The notes: generated by a model from the sequence alone, not told the origin. A stretch of DNA of 24,503 nt from Fimiplasma intestinipullorum (GCA_018715065.1 DVMJ01000079.1:1-24503); one strand, 5' to 3'; shown: positions 17,889 to 24,503, numbered from the stretch's first letter. A program made the numbers and translations.

Positions 17889-19292
17889 ATGGATGATCTC
17901 AAAGGATTACATGAAGAATGTGGTGTATTTGGTGTCTATGGTTATACGAATGCGGCTAGTCTTTGCTATTACGGGCTGCATAGTCTTCAGCATCGTGGTC
18001 AGGAAGCTGCCGGCATCCTGGTGTCTGATCGACAACAATTATCCATCCATAAGGGAGAAGGTCTGGTGACTGAGGTCTTCAATCCCGAAAAGCTCGACAA
18101 ATTAAGCGGAGACATGGCCATAGGTCATGTACGTTATTCAACGACTGGCGGTGGGGGCATCGCGAATGTTCAACCCTTCCTCTTTCGAACCATGGATGGC
18201 GATCTTGGTATCTGTCACAATGGGAATATTGTCAATGCGAACGTGCTTAAAGCCAAACTGGAAGCCCAGGGAAGTATCTTCTCATCAAGTTCAGACACAG
18301 AAATCCTGGGGCATCTGATCAAGCGGAAAAGTGGGCGTATGATTGAAAGAATCTGCGCCAGTCTTGAAGAATTGGATGGCGCTTTTGCCTTCTTGATCAT
18401 GTTAGAAGATCGTATCTATGCGGCCAGAGACCGCTATGGGTTAAGGCCGCTTTCCATCGGACAATTACCGAACGGCGCCTATGTCTTTGCTTCAGAAACC
18501 TGTGCCTTTGATATCGTAGGGGCACACTTTGTCAGAGATGTTGAGCCAGGCGAGATCGTGCGTGTTAAAGACAACGAACTGTTAGGGCGATTCTATACCG
18601 ATCAGCCCATCCACGACAAGATTTGTGCCATGGAATACATTTATTTTTCTAGACCAGATAGCAATCTGGATGGGATCAATGTCCATACGACCCGCAAGCA
18701 TGCCGGCATGCAGCTCTATCAAGAAAGCCCGGTTGATGCAGACATTGTCATCGGTGTACCGGATTCCTCCATTTCGGCTGCCATCGGTTACGCCGAAGCG
18801 GCCGGCATTCCATATGAAATGGGCCTCATCAAAAATAAATATGTCGGTCGCACCTTTATTCAGCCAACCCAGGAAATGCGTAATCAAGGGGTGCGAATGA
18901 AATTATCCGCTGTTTCTTCGATTGTCAGTGGTCAACGTGTCATCATGATTGATGATTCGATCGTGCGTGGAACCACGTCTAAGCGCATCGTGAGATTATT
19001 AAAAGAAGCAGGTGCCAAAGAAGTGCATGTACGTATCGCTTCTCCTGCTATCCGCTACCCATGCTTCTATGGAGTAGATATGTCCACTATCGACCAATTG
19101 ATCAGTCATCGCATGGATGTCGACATGCTCTGTCAATACATCGAAGCCGACTCACTGGCCTTTATTTCCGAAGAAGGTCTGAAGCATTCGATTCACTTCA
19201 AAAAAGAGCATACCTGTGATCTCTGCATGGCCTGCTTCAATGGGGAGTATGTCACTGATCTATACGATAATCGAAAAAATCTTGATGACTAA
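17889..19292 (+). CDS. purF: Amidophosphoribosyltransferase (glutamine PRPP amidotransferase)
   Basis: A 467-residue enzyme for the first committed step of purine synthesis: PRPP plus glutamine gives phosphoribosylamine. A ten-residue propeptide (MDDLKGLHEE) precedes Cys11, the Ntn nucleophile (CGVFGVYG). The glutaminase domain is followed by a phosphoribosyltransferase domain with the PRPP-binding loop VIMIDDSIVRGTTSKR near residues 353-368. Cys246, Cys392, Cys443 and Cys446 (CDLC) correspond to the four ligands of the structural 4Fe-4S cluster known from the Bacillus-type enzyme. AAGGAGG lies about 11 bases before the ATG. It is monocistronic, divergent from glnN, and ends in its own terminator. 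In many Bacillota purF lies inside a large pur operon, so its position next to the glutamine genes is notable. Confidence 0.97.
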   Translation: MDDLKGLHEECGVFGVYGYTNAASLCYYGLHSLQHRGQEAAGILVSDRQQLSIHKGEGLVTEVFNPEKLDKLSGDMAIGHVRYSTTGGGGIANVQPFLFRTMDGDLGICHNGNIVNANVLKAKLEAQGSIFSSSSDTEILGHLIKRKSGRMIERICASLEELDGAFAFLIMLEDRIYAARDRYGLRPLSIGQLPNGAYVFASETCAFDIVGAHFVRDVEPGEIVRVKDNELLGRFYTDQPIHDKICAMEYIYFSRPDSNLDGINVHTTRKHAGMQLYQESPVDADIVIGVPDSSISAAIGYAEAAGIPYEMGLIKNKYVGRTFIQPTQEMRNQGVRMKLSAVSSIVSGQRVIMIDDSIVRGTTSKRIVRLLKEAGAKEVHVRIASPAIRYPCFYGVDMSTIDQLISHRMDVDMLCQYIEADSLAFISEEGLKHSIHFKKEHTCDLCMACFNGEYVTDLYDNRKNLDD

Positions 19293-19316
19293 CGCAGGCT
19301 TTTTCCTGCGTTTTTT
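19291..19316 (+). terminator. Intrinsic terminator of purF
   Basis: AACGCAGG (19291-19298) and CCTGCGTT (19305-19312) form an 8-bp stem with a six-base loop, followed by a T run to 19316. The stem begins inside the purF stop codon. Confidence 0.9.
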
Positions 19317-19371
19317 CTTATTGATGGCTTTGAATGTCATGTATAATCAAAGATGAGGTGAACTGAAATAA

Positions 19372-20197
19372 ATGCAAACACACTGTACTGGCTTCATGGT
19401 TACTGCTTAGAGCATCTCCGTGAATACAATCACCAACCATCTGCTGGCCATGCCTGCAAACCATACGCTCTATCACTACTTTGTCATCCAAGGTGCCTTG
19501 CGTCTGTATACACCCTCTAGTATCATGGATTATTTACCCGGTCAGTATTCCATTTCTGCGATTGATACGCCCCTTAGCAATCAAGTCCTGCAATCTCCGC
19601 TAAACACACTGGCACTCTCTTTTCAGACCAAAGATGTGATCGATATGATATTACAATTACCGATGCTCTTTAGAGAAATGAGATGAGAAAACACAGACCT
19701 TCTCTGATCAGCATTTACTCCAACCGCTCAAAGCGTTACTGGAACGCCTTGACTTTCCTGAACGTTTCGCATTTTTGGCTAGTGAATTGAAAAAGAGATC
19801 CTCTTTGACGTACTCTTGGGCTCCAATCGCAAGCATTTTCTGCAAAGCATTATTTGTACCAGCCTGACCGGCAAGATCTACGAAATTTACAGCTGAATCA
19901 AAGTACATTTCCGAGAGTCTTTCACCATTGAGGCCCTCGCTCAACAAAGTCATATGAGTGTTTCGTCTTTCCATCAGATGTTTAAGAACGCAGTCGGTAG
20001 GGGACCAGTGCAATGCCAAAAGCGGCTGCGTCTGACTGAAGCCTAACAGCTCATGCCAGAAAACATGCAAAATGTCACCGAGGCCATCTGGAGGTAGGCT
20101 GCGAAAGCCTCTCTCAGTTTGTTCGCGATTATAAAAAACGTTTGGCTTGACCTCCAAAGAAGACATTGTACATCTGACCTTCCATACAGAGAAATAG
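19372..20197 (+). pseudogene. AraC-family transcriptional regulator, decayed
   Basis: The remains of an about 270-residue AraC regulator are spread over all three plus-strand frames. The N-terminal AraC_N domain is readable at 19420-19686 (YHYFVIQGALRLYTP, DYLPGQYSISAIDTPLSNQV). The middle continues after a frameshift from 19692 (LKALLERLDFPERFAFLASE), shifts again near 19790 (EKEILFDVLLGSNRKHF) and then stops at 19894-19896. The C-terminal helix-turn-helix domain is recognisable (FTIEALAQQSHMSVSSFHQM, QKRLRLTEA), as is a last shifted piece (ESLSQFVRDYKKR). In-frame stops and at least three frameshifts rule out a functional protein. A weak TATAAT (19342-19347) and a GAGGTGA mark the old start. 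It stands next to another broken gene, suggesting a regulator-target pair lost together. Confidence 0.88.
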
Positions 20198-20251
20198 GCA
20201 AGTCGATCCAAGCTTCATCTGATACAATGAAACTAACACAGGAGAATAAAA

Positions 20252-20665
20252 ATGTATCTGACAGATGAATATTGTGATCGTCTATGCGAGGCCGCCAAAG
20301 AAAAAAATCAGGAATTAGGCATTGAGATCAGCTTTGCCATTGGTGATGAAAATGGTCTGGCACGAGTATACCGACGTTAGGGCAGCGTACTGATATTAAG
20401 CATTACTTTAGTTCCGGGCAAAACCTACACGGCTGCCATCACTCAATGCAAGACAAAGGATGTGGCTTCCAATGTCTAAGAAGGAGGCGCTTTGATGGCC
20501 ATTCAAACCAAAGATCCTAAGATTACCTTAGTTGCCGGTGTTTACCCTATATTTGTCGATGGCAAAATTGCTGGAGGGATCGGCGTAGATGGCGGAACAG
20601 AAGAAGACTACATGATTGCAGAATATGTCATTTCAGTGTTTGAAAAGTTGACCAAGCAGGCATAG
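20252..20665 (+). pseudogene. GlcG/HbpS-like (DUF336) protein with two in-frame stops
   Basis: A 137-codon frame starting MYLTDEYCDRLCEAAKEKN matches the small GlcG/HbpS heme-binding-like family. Typical elements are ELGIEISFAIGDENG, the 'GK.YTAA' segment (PGKTYTAAIT), and GVYPIFVDGKIAGGIGVDGG with a helical C-terminus. The length is right for the family, and the frame is continuous, but it is interrupted by TAG at 20378-20380 and TAA at 20477-20479. The TAA could come from a single C-to-T change in CAA. A good GGAG lies before the ATG. Loss is recent: no frameshift and the flanking protein sequence is well kept. A downstream ATG after GGAGG (20506) could in principle restart the C-terminal 56 residues, but this looks accidental. 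Confidence 0.82.
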
Positions 20666-20705
20666 AGCATGCCTGTTTTCTTTTACGTAAATTGAACCCT
20701 TGACA

Positions 20706-20735
20706 TTTGAAATCCTTTGTTCAAACGTCTATAAT
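20706..20735 (+). promoter_or_regulatory. Promoter of the GH1 gene overlapped by a palindrome
   Basis: TTGAAA (20707-20712) and a perfect TATAAT (20730-20735) are separated by 17 bases. An inverted repeat, TTTGAA (20706-20711) and TTCAAA (20720-20725), overlaps the -35 and the spacer, as an operator would. The predicted start is near 20742, only about 21 bases before the coding start. Confidence 0.7.
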
Positions 20736-20762
20736 AAAAATAAAGAAAGTGTGGTTGATACA

Positions 20763-22232
20763 ATGAGTTTTAGAAAAGACTTCTTATGGGGCGGCGCGAT
20801 TGCTGCCAATCAAGCAGAAGGGGCTTGGAACGTGGATGGACGTGGACCAGCCATGACCGATGTGACCACCGGTGGTTCGGTCAAAGAACCACGTTATGTC
20901 ACTTATATCGACAAAGAGGGCAACCCAGGTAAAGTGCCAAGTCACCATCCGATCCCAGAAGGCGCACATTACGCTGTTTTAGACGATCATTATTATCCTA
21001 ATCATGATGGGATCGATTTCTATCATCACTACAAAGAAGACATTGCTCTTTTGGCCGAAATGGGCTTCAAGGTCTTCCGTTTATCCATTTCCTGGTCACG
21101 TCTCTATCCAAATGGAGATGAAAAGACGCCTAACCCTAAAGGCGTTGCCTTCTATCGCGATGTTTTTGAAGAATGCCGCAAATATGGTATCGAACCGTTG
21201 GTCACTATCTGGCACTTTGATACCCCATTATATCTGGAAGAGCATTACGGTGGCTGGAATAATCGTCAGCTGATCGACTTCTACGTTCGCTTTGCGACCA
21301 CCTGTTTTCAAGAATATAAAGGTCTTGTCAAATACTGGCTGACTTTCAACGAAATTAACGGCACTGTCATGGGACTGGATCTATTTGGAAATAAGGGCAC
21401 GGATGAAGAATATCAATCTGCTTACCAACAGCTGCACTATCAGTTTGTGGCCAGTGCCAAAGCAGTCCAGATCGGCCATCAGATCGATCCGGAAAACATG
21501 ATCGGCTGTATGATCTGCGGGATCACTTTCTATCCTGGCTCTTCTGATCCAGATGATATTTTAGCGAACCGTTATCAGTGGGAAAAAGGGATCTTTTACT
21601 GCGGAGATGTGCAATGTAAAGGAAAATACCCAACCTATGCCACACGCCTGTGGAATGAACATCATGTCCAACTGGATATCACTGATGAAGATCGTGAAGA
21701 ACTCAAAAAAGGTACGGTCGATATGTACACCTTCTCCTACTATATGACCAGTGTCGTGACAACCCATGAAAGCGACGATATGGTTTCCGGAAACTTCGCT
21801 GCCGGGGTGCGCAATCCATATCTTCAGTATTCGGATTGGGGCTGGGCGCTCGACCCAAAAGGGCTGCGCTACTATCTGGAGATGATCTATGATCGCTATG
21901 AACTCCCAATGATGGTCGTAGAAAACGGTCTGGGTGCTTACGATACTCTCGAAGCAGATGGCAGCATCCATGATCCATATCGCATTGATTATCTGCGTGA
22001 ACACATCAAAGAGATGGAAGTCGCTATCAACGATGGCGTCGATCTACGTGGATACACCACCTGGGGCTGCATCGACCTTGTTTCCGCCGGCACAGGTGAA
22101 ATGCGTAAACGTTACGGCTTTATTTATGTAGATAAGGACGATGCCGGAAAGGGTACGTATCAACGTTTGAAAAAAGATTCCTTTAACTGGTACAAAAAAG
22201 TCATCGCTTCTAACGGTGAAGATCTCGACTAA
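20763..22232 (+). CDS. 6-phospho-beta-glucosidase, glycoside hydrolase family 1
   Basis: A 489-residue GH1 enzyme starting MSFRKDFLWGGAIAANQAEG. It hydrolyses PTS-imported phosphorylated beta-glucosides such as cellobiose-6-phosphate inside the cell. The acid/base Glu197 is in TFNEIN and the nucleophile Glu387 in VVENGLG. The C-terminal Ser...LysArgTyr pattern (SAGTGEMRKRYGFIYVD) is the phosphate-binding signature of 6-phospho-glycosidases, which separates it from plain beta-glucosidases. The frame is open upstream to 20700, but that region contains the promoter, so translation must start at 20763. The Shine-Dalgarno there is weak. It is convergent with a PTS IIB gene, which fits a beta-glucoside uptake role, although no IIC or IIA gene is in the window. 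Confidence 0.95.
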   Translation: MSFRKDFLWGGAIAANQAEGAWNVDGRGPAMTDVTTGGSVKEPRYVTYIDKEGNPGKVPSHHPIPEGAHYAVLDDHYYPNHDGIDFYHHYKEDIALLAEMGFKVFRLSISWSRLYPNGDEKTPNPKGVAFYRDVFEECRKYGIEPLVTIWHFDTPLYLEEHYGGWNNRQLIDFYVRFATTCFQEYKGLVKYWLTFNEINGTVMGLDLFGNKGTDEEYQSAYQQLHYQFVASAKAVQIGHQIDPENMIGCMICGITFYPGSSDPDDILANRYQWEKGIFYCGDVQCKGKYPTYATRLWNEHHVQLDITDEDREELKKGTVDMYTFSYYMTSVVTTHESDDMVSGNFAAGVRNPYLQYSDWGWALDPKGLRYYLEMIYDRYELPMMVVENGLGAYDTLEADGSIHDPYRIDYLREHIKEMEVAINDGVDLRGYTTWGCIDLVSAGTGEMRKRYGFIYVDKDDAGKGTYQRLKKDSFNWYKKVIASNGEDLD

Positions 22233-22234
22233 AT

Positions 22235-22262
22235 CAAAAAGGCTGCTCGCACAGCCTTTTTG
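22235..22262. terminator. Bidirectional terminator between the GH1 and PTS IIB genes
   Basis: CAAAAAGGCTG (22235-22245) and CAGCCTTTTTG (22252-22262) form a perfect 11-bp stem with a six-base loop. It has T runs on both strands and fits exactly between two convergent stop codons. Confidence 0.92.
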
Positions 22263-22263
22263 T

Positions 22264-22584
22264 TTACTTATTTTGATTGAAGTCTTCGTAGATCTGCAGC
22301 GCTGTATCCAGTACTTTGGCTCCATTCATCGTACCGTAATCCCGCATATCGATGACTGCTACAGGGAACTTTCCTTCTGCCAGCTTCTCCATACTTTTCA
22401 GTACATAACGAACCTGAGGACCTAATAAAAGTACGTCAAATTCACCCAAATGGGCTTCCACGCTCTTTTCAGAACGGGCCTCAACACTCACTTCAATCCC
22501 GCGATGCTTAGCTTCTTCTTCCATTTTCGTCATCAACAGGCTCGTTGACATTCCGCCGGCACAAGCCAATAAAATTCGAACCAT
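22264..22584 (-). CDS. PTS system lactose/cellobiose-type IIB component
   Basis: A 106-residue single-domain IIB protein. It carries a phosphoryl group from IIA to the sugar during transport. The phosphorylated residue is Cys8 in MVRILLACAGGMSTSLL, the standard start of the Lac/Cel IIB family, and the body matches (FDVLLLGPQVRY, FPVAVIDMRDYG). The frame is open up to 22704, but that would overlap the neighbouring gene. The start at 22584 has a GGAG ten bases upstream and lies just behind a promoter. The gene is alone: no IIA or IIC is seen beside it, so it must work with components encoded elsewhere. Its pairing with the convergent 6-phospho-beta-glucosidase suggests beta-glucoside specificity. 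Confidence 0.93.
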   Translation of the reverse strand: MVRILLACAGGMSTSLLMTKMEEEAKHRGIEVSVEARSEKSVEAHLGEFDVLLLGPQVRYVLKSMEKLAEGKFPVAVIDMRDYGTMNGAKVLDTALQIYEDFNQNK

Positions 22585-22611
22585 TGTTTCCACACTCCTT
22601 TTTCTAAGTTC

Positions 22612-22640
22612 ATTATAAAGGATAGCGAAAAATAAATCAA
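22612..22640 (-). promoter_or_regulatory. Promoter of the PTS IIB gene
   Basis: On the minus strand TTGATT (22635-22640) and a perfect TATAAT (22612-22617) with a 17-base spacer, about 28 bases upstream of the IIB start codon. Confidence 0.8.
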
Positions 22641-22649
22641 AGGATCGAG

Positions 22650-22666
22650 CGAAGTTGAAAACTTCG
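22650..22666 (-). promoter_or_regulatory. Palindrome upstream of the PTS IIB promoter
   Basis: CGAAGTT (22650-22656) and AACTTCG (22660-22666) form a perfect 7-bp inverted repeat with a three-base centre, ten bases upstream of the -35. It has no T run, so it is more like an operator than a terminator for the HD gene, though either is possible. Confidence 0.45.
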
Positions 22667-22693
22667 TTGCACCAAAAACAGCCAAACTGACAA

Positions 22694-23364
22694 TTATCTT
22701 TCATCGAACTGCGCCAGATAATTCAACCAGTCAGTTGCACCTTCCTCAGCAAAATAGGACTTTAGAAAAAGACGCATCACGCGTGAGCGATGGGCTGCTT
22801 CTTTCTTCCCCTTCTCTGTCAGCATCAGGCCTTCTAAACGCAATAACTTCTCAAAAAAATGATTAATGGATGGTTCTGTCGGATATAATGGATCATTAGA
22901 TGGAAAACAATCTCGATCAAAGAAAATATGGTTTTGGCTTTTCCCATAATCGTAAGTTCGTAAGATACCATGCGCTCCCAGCGCATCCAGCATATCAGCA
23001 TCGGATACCAGTTTGGCCTCTATTGATATCGGAATAATCCCTCGCATCCTTTTCTTAAAACCAATACGACGTATTTCGGCGAGAACTTGAGCTTGTCGAT
23101 CCGCCTTGATTTGACAAGTCTGCATGATGATCTTCGCCTGCCGCAACTCTTTAGCAGCCTCTTCACCAAAGAGTTTCGCATCATCCACATCATGCAGCAA
23201 CGCGATCAAGCCCACACATCTCGGTCGATCACTTCTTCCTTTGCAAGTTGAAATGCAAGTAAAAATACACGCTCAATATGATCCATTCCATGTCCTGATT
23301 CATCCTTGCCTAAGTATTGACTCACTTCATCATAAACCCGCTTCTCTAAATCATTCAAACTCAT
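22694..23364 (-). pseudogene. HD-domain phosphohydrolase with a single frameshift
   Basis: Two adjacent frames together give an about 223-residue HD-superfamily metal-dependent phosphohydrolase. The first frame starts at the ATG at 23364 (MSLNDLEKRVYDEVSQYLGK), includes the first metal ligand region (SGHGMDHIERV) and stops after RDVWA. The second frame carries the HD pair (LIALLHDVDDAKLFG) and runs to 22694. One missing base near 23207-23215 accounts for the break: restoring it would read RDVW-A-LIALLHD. A GGAGG four bases before the ATG and a 14-base overlap with the upstream reductase gene show that it was translated in an operon. The break could be a real mutation, a reversible on/off switch or a sequencing error. 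Such proteins usually act on nucleotides, but the substrate is unknown. Confidence 0.85.
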
Positions 23365-23920
23365 CACTCCTCCCTAGGGCTTGATCCTTTTCAAAATAGC
23401 TTCGCAATTTGTCCTGACAGGCTGCATATTGCATCAAGTCACCCAGCACGCCCTTTGTCTTGTAATCCTGAGTGCTCATCACAATATACGATTTATCTTG
23501 TCCTGGCTCACTCATGACAATCTTTTCAAGATTCTCTTTTCCTGTATTTGCCACAAAAATAAAGCGTTTTTTTGCCTGGCTATAAGAAGCCATATGATCA
23601 TTCACGACCGACTGCCCGCGTTCACGAAACATAAAATAATATGCACAAGGATAATCACTAAAAACTGGAATAAAATAATAGATCAGATCCACATCCTTGG
23701 TCAACCCATAAATACCCCGACTGGCATCCGGACACTCACATGCATAGTCCGGTCCAACCAAACAGCGATACTGACATTGCCCGCAAGGCTCGATCCCCTC
23801 CTTGGCAACATGAACCAAAGTATAGGTATGCATCGGATAAGCTTTCATTAAAAATTGAGCCATTGAAGCGCAATTACCCTCCATGGCTTTCGGACTAAAA
23901 TCGAGCAAAAGTATCTTCAT
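23351..23920 (-). CDS. Flavodoxin-fold NAD(P)H-dependent reductase with cysteine cluster
   Basis: A 189-residue protein starting MKILLLDFSPKAMEGNCASM, the nucleotide-binding first strand of the flavodoxin/FMN-reductase fold. A CX2CX3CX7CXC arrangement (Cys46, 49, 53, 61 and 63, starting PCGQCQYRC) follows. Iron-sulfur flavoproteins carry a compact cysteine motif at the same place, but many FMN reductases of this type have similar cysteines without a proven cluster. The region DVDLIYYFIPVFSDYPCAYY corresponds to the segment lining the flavin site. The start at 23920 is preferred over the ATG at 23947, which lies at the -10 of its promoter. A GGGGG lies nine bases upstream of 23920. It overlaps the HD-hydrolase gene by 14 bases. 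Substrate unknown. Confidence 0.85.
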   Translation of the reverse strand: MKILLLDFSPKAMEGNCASMAQFLMKAYPMHTYTLVHVAKEGIEPCGQCQYRCLVGPDYACECPDASRGIYGLTKDVDLIYYFIPVFSDYPCAYYFMFRERGQSVVNDHMASYSQAKKRFIFVANTGKENLEKIVMSEPGQDKSYIVMSTQDYKTKGVLGDLMQYAACQDKLRSYFEKDQALGRSDEFE

Positions 23921-23949
23921 ATGCGGATTCCCCCTCTTCTTCTCCATTT

Positions 23950-23978
23950 ATCTTAACACAGCCTAAATAGGAGAACAA
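23950..23978 (-). promoter_or_regulatory. Promoter of the reductase/HD-hydrolase operon
   Basis: On the minus strand TTGTTC (23973-23978) and TAAGAT (23950-23955) with a 17-base spacer, directly downstream of a terminator. This makes 23920 rather than 23947 the likely start of the reductase. Confidence 0.6.
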
Positions 23979-23981
23979 TCC

Positions 23982-24009
23982 AAAAAAGAAACTGTTCTCA
24001 AACAGTTTC
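23982..24009 (-). terminator. Intrinsic terminator on the minus strand
   Basis: GAAACTGTT (23988-23996) and AACAGTTTC (24001-24009) form a perfect 9-bp stem with a four-base loop. On the minus strand it is followed by six Ts. It ends transcription coming from the esterase gene on the right. Confidence 0.85.
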
Positions 24010-24106
24010 CCTTCCATTTGCCCCTTAATCACTTTGATAATCTCTAGATCCTGATTTGTCCCGTCAGTTTCCACATAAGAAAGACACAGGATGCTAATTG
24101 TTCACG

Positions 24107-24141
24107 AGCATTCCCCACCCGCTATAAAGGTGGGGAATGCT
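24107..24141. repeat. 13-bp perfect inverted repeat, IS200/IS605-end-like
   Basis: AGCATTCCCCACC (24107-24119) and its perfect complement (24129-24141) enclose a nine-base loop. TTCAC lies immediately to the left (24101-24105) and has the look of the short target sites next to IS200/IS605 ends. Neither strand has a T run, so this is not an ordinary terminator. A second small hairpin, ATGAGG/CCTCAT (24146-24151 and 24162-24167), stands next to it. No tnpA or tnpB is present in the window. The link to IS200/IS605 is inference. Confidence 0.45.
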
Positions 24142-24187
24142 TGGTATGAGGTGGTCAACAGCCTCATCAATGCTTAAATCCATTCAG

Positions 24188-24503
24188 CTACTGGGCATTC
24201 CAAAAGAAACATAGGCCATTATAGGTATATTCATTGCTCGCCTGACTATCATGGCGATATCCTTCACGGATCAAAAAGGACATATTCGCACTTTCTTCTG
24301 AGTCACCTAAGACGAACGTATCCGTTCTACTCATGGCTTCTAATTGCGCCTGAAAAGATTGGAAAGCAAAATCCTCGGTACCAGAAGCAGCAAAAATAAA
24401 GAAATCACTTGGACCATAACCCTGCGCCTCAACATAGGAAGCCATCTTTTCACCATCTGTCGTATAGTTGCCGCTCATGGGCATAAAATAGCGAAAATAG
24501 TCC
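24188..24503 (-). CDS. CE1-like esterase, C-terminal part (runs off right edge)
   Basis: About 105 codons of an alpha/beta-hydrolase are seen. The frame is open to the window edge, so the N-terminus and the nucleophile serine lie outside. The visible part (DYFRYFMPMSGNY, then GPSDFFIFAASGTEDFAF) follows the pattern of bacterial family 1 carbohydrate esterases (feruloyl/acetyl-xylan esterase type). There the 'ASGTED' turn carries the acid of the catalytic triad, and a late histidine before the final YNGLCFFW completes it. Here His is present in EGYRHDSQ, a less usual context than the typical 'G.H.W' surroundings. No terminator directly follows the stop; the first good one is about 180 bases further at 23982. 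Confidence 0.7.
   Translation of the reverse strand, partial: DYFRYFMPMSGNYTTDGEKMASYVEAQGYGPSDFFIFAASGTEDFAFQSFQAQLEAMSRTDTFVLGDSEESANMSFLIREGYRHDSQASNEYTYNGLCFFWNAQ

Noticed and set aside
19708..20211. A 167-codon minus-strand open frame
   Set aside because: It is antisense to the decayed AraC gene. The plus strand shows clear AraC motifs, and the minus frame has no ribosome binding site or recognisable domain.
21561..22004. A 147-codon minus-strand open frame inside the GH1 gene
   Set aside because: Shadow of the strongly supported GH1 coding sequence; no initiation signal and no family resemblance.
23381..23851. A 156-codon plus-strand open frame
   Set aside because: Antisense shadow of the flavodoxin-fold reductase, which has a promoter, ribosome binding site and motifs.

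Overview
The window looks like a chromosomal segment of a low-to-moderate GC Gram-positive bacterium (Bacillota). The evidence is strong AGGAGG-type ribosome binding sites, consensus sigma-A promoters with 17-bp spacers, A/T-rich intergenic DNA, intrinsic terminators, a type III glutamine synthetase, a PurF with a short propeptide and 4Fe-4S cysteines, and PTS/GH1 sugar genes. An anaerobic gut lineage such as Erysipelotrichia is a reasonable guess, but the sequence does not prove it. No tRNA, rRNA or CRISPR array was seen.

Layout. (1) 1-2411, minus strand: an SDR oxidoreductase and an aldo/keto reductase form a two-gene operon with its own terminator. It is followed by a LysR-type regulator that runs off the left edge. 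(2) 2412-3532: about 1.1 kb without a convincing intact gene. It holds a possible IS3-like transposase tail and a bidirectional terminator. (3) 3533-17622, minus strand: a 14-kb nitrogen cluster transcribed in the order glnN, asnB, gltB, gltD, carA, carB, with very short gaps or overlaps. carAB has an additional promoter and a structured leader ending in an intrinsic terminator. (4) 17623-19316: a divergent promoter region, then purF on the plus strand with its own terminator. (5) 19317-20665: two decayed genes, an AraC-type regulator and a GlcG/HbpS-like (DUF336) protein. (6) 20700-22584: a GH1 6-phospho-beta-glucosidase convergent with a lone PTS lactose/cellobiose IIB protein, sharing a bidirectional terminator. 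(7) 22694-23920, minus strand: an HD-domain hydrolase broken by one frameshift and a flavodoxin-fold, cysteine-rich reductase. (8) 24010-24503: a strong non-terminator inverted repeat and the C-terminal end of a CE1-like esterase.

How the genes work together. GlnN makes glutamine from glutamate and ammonia. GltBD regenerates glutamate from glutamine and 2-oxoglutarate. AsnB, CarAB and PurF spend the glutamine amide on asparagine, carbamoyl phosphate (pyrimidines and arginine) and phosphoribosylamine (purines). The region is therefore a glutamine supply-and-demand hub arranged around one divergent promoter region.

The most interesting candidates are the carAB leader, the 5'-terminal hairpin of the glnN transcript, the IS200/IS605-end-like palindrome at 24107-24141, and the cluster of recently broken genes in the right third of the window. 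I found no clear-cut new defence or mobile system.
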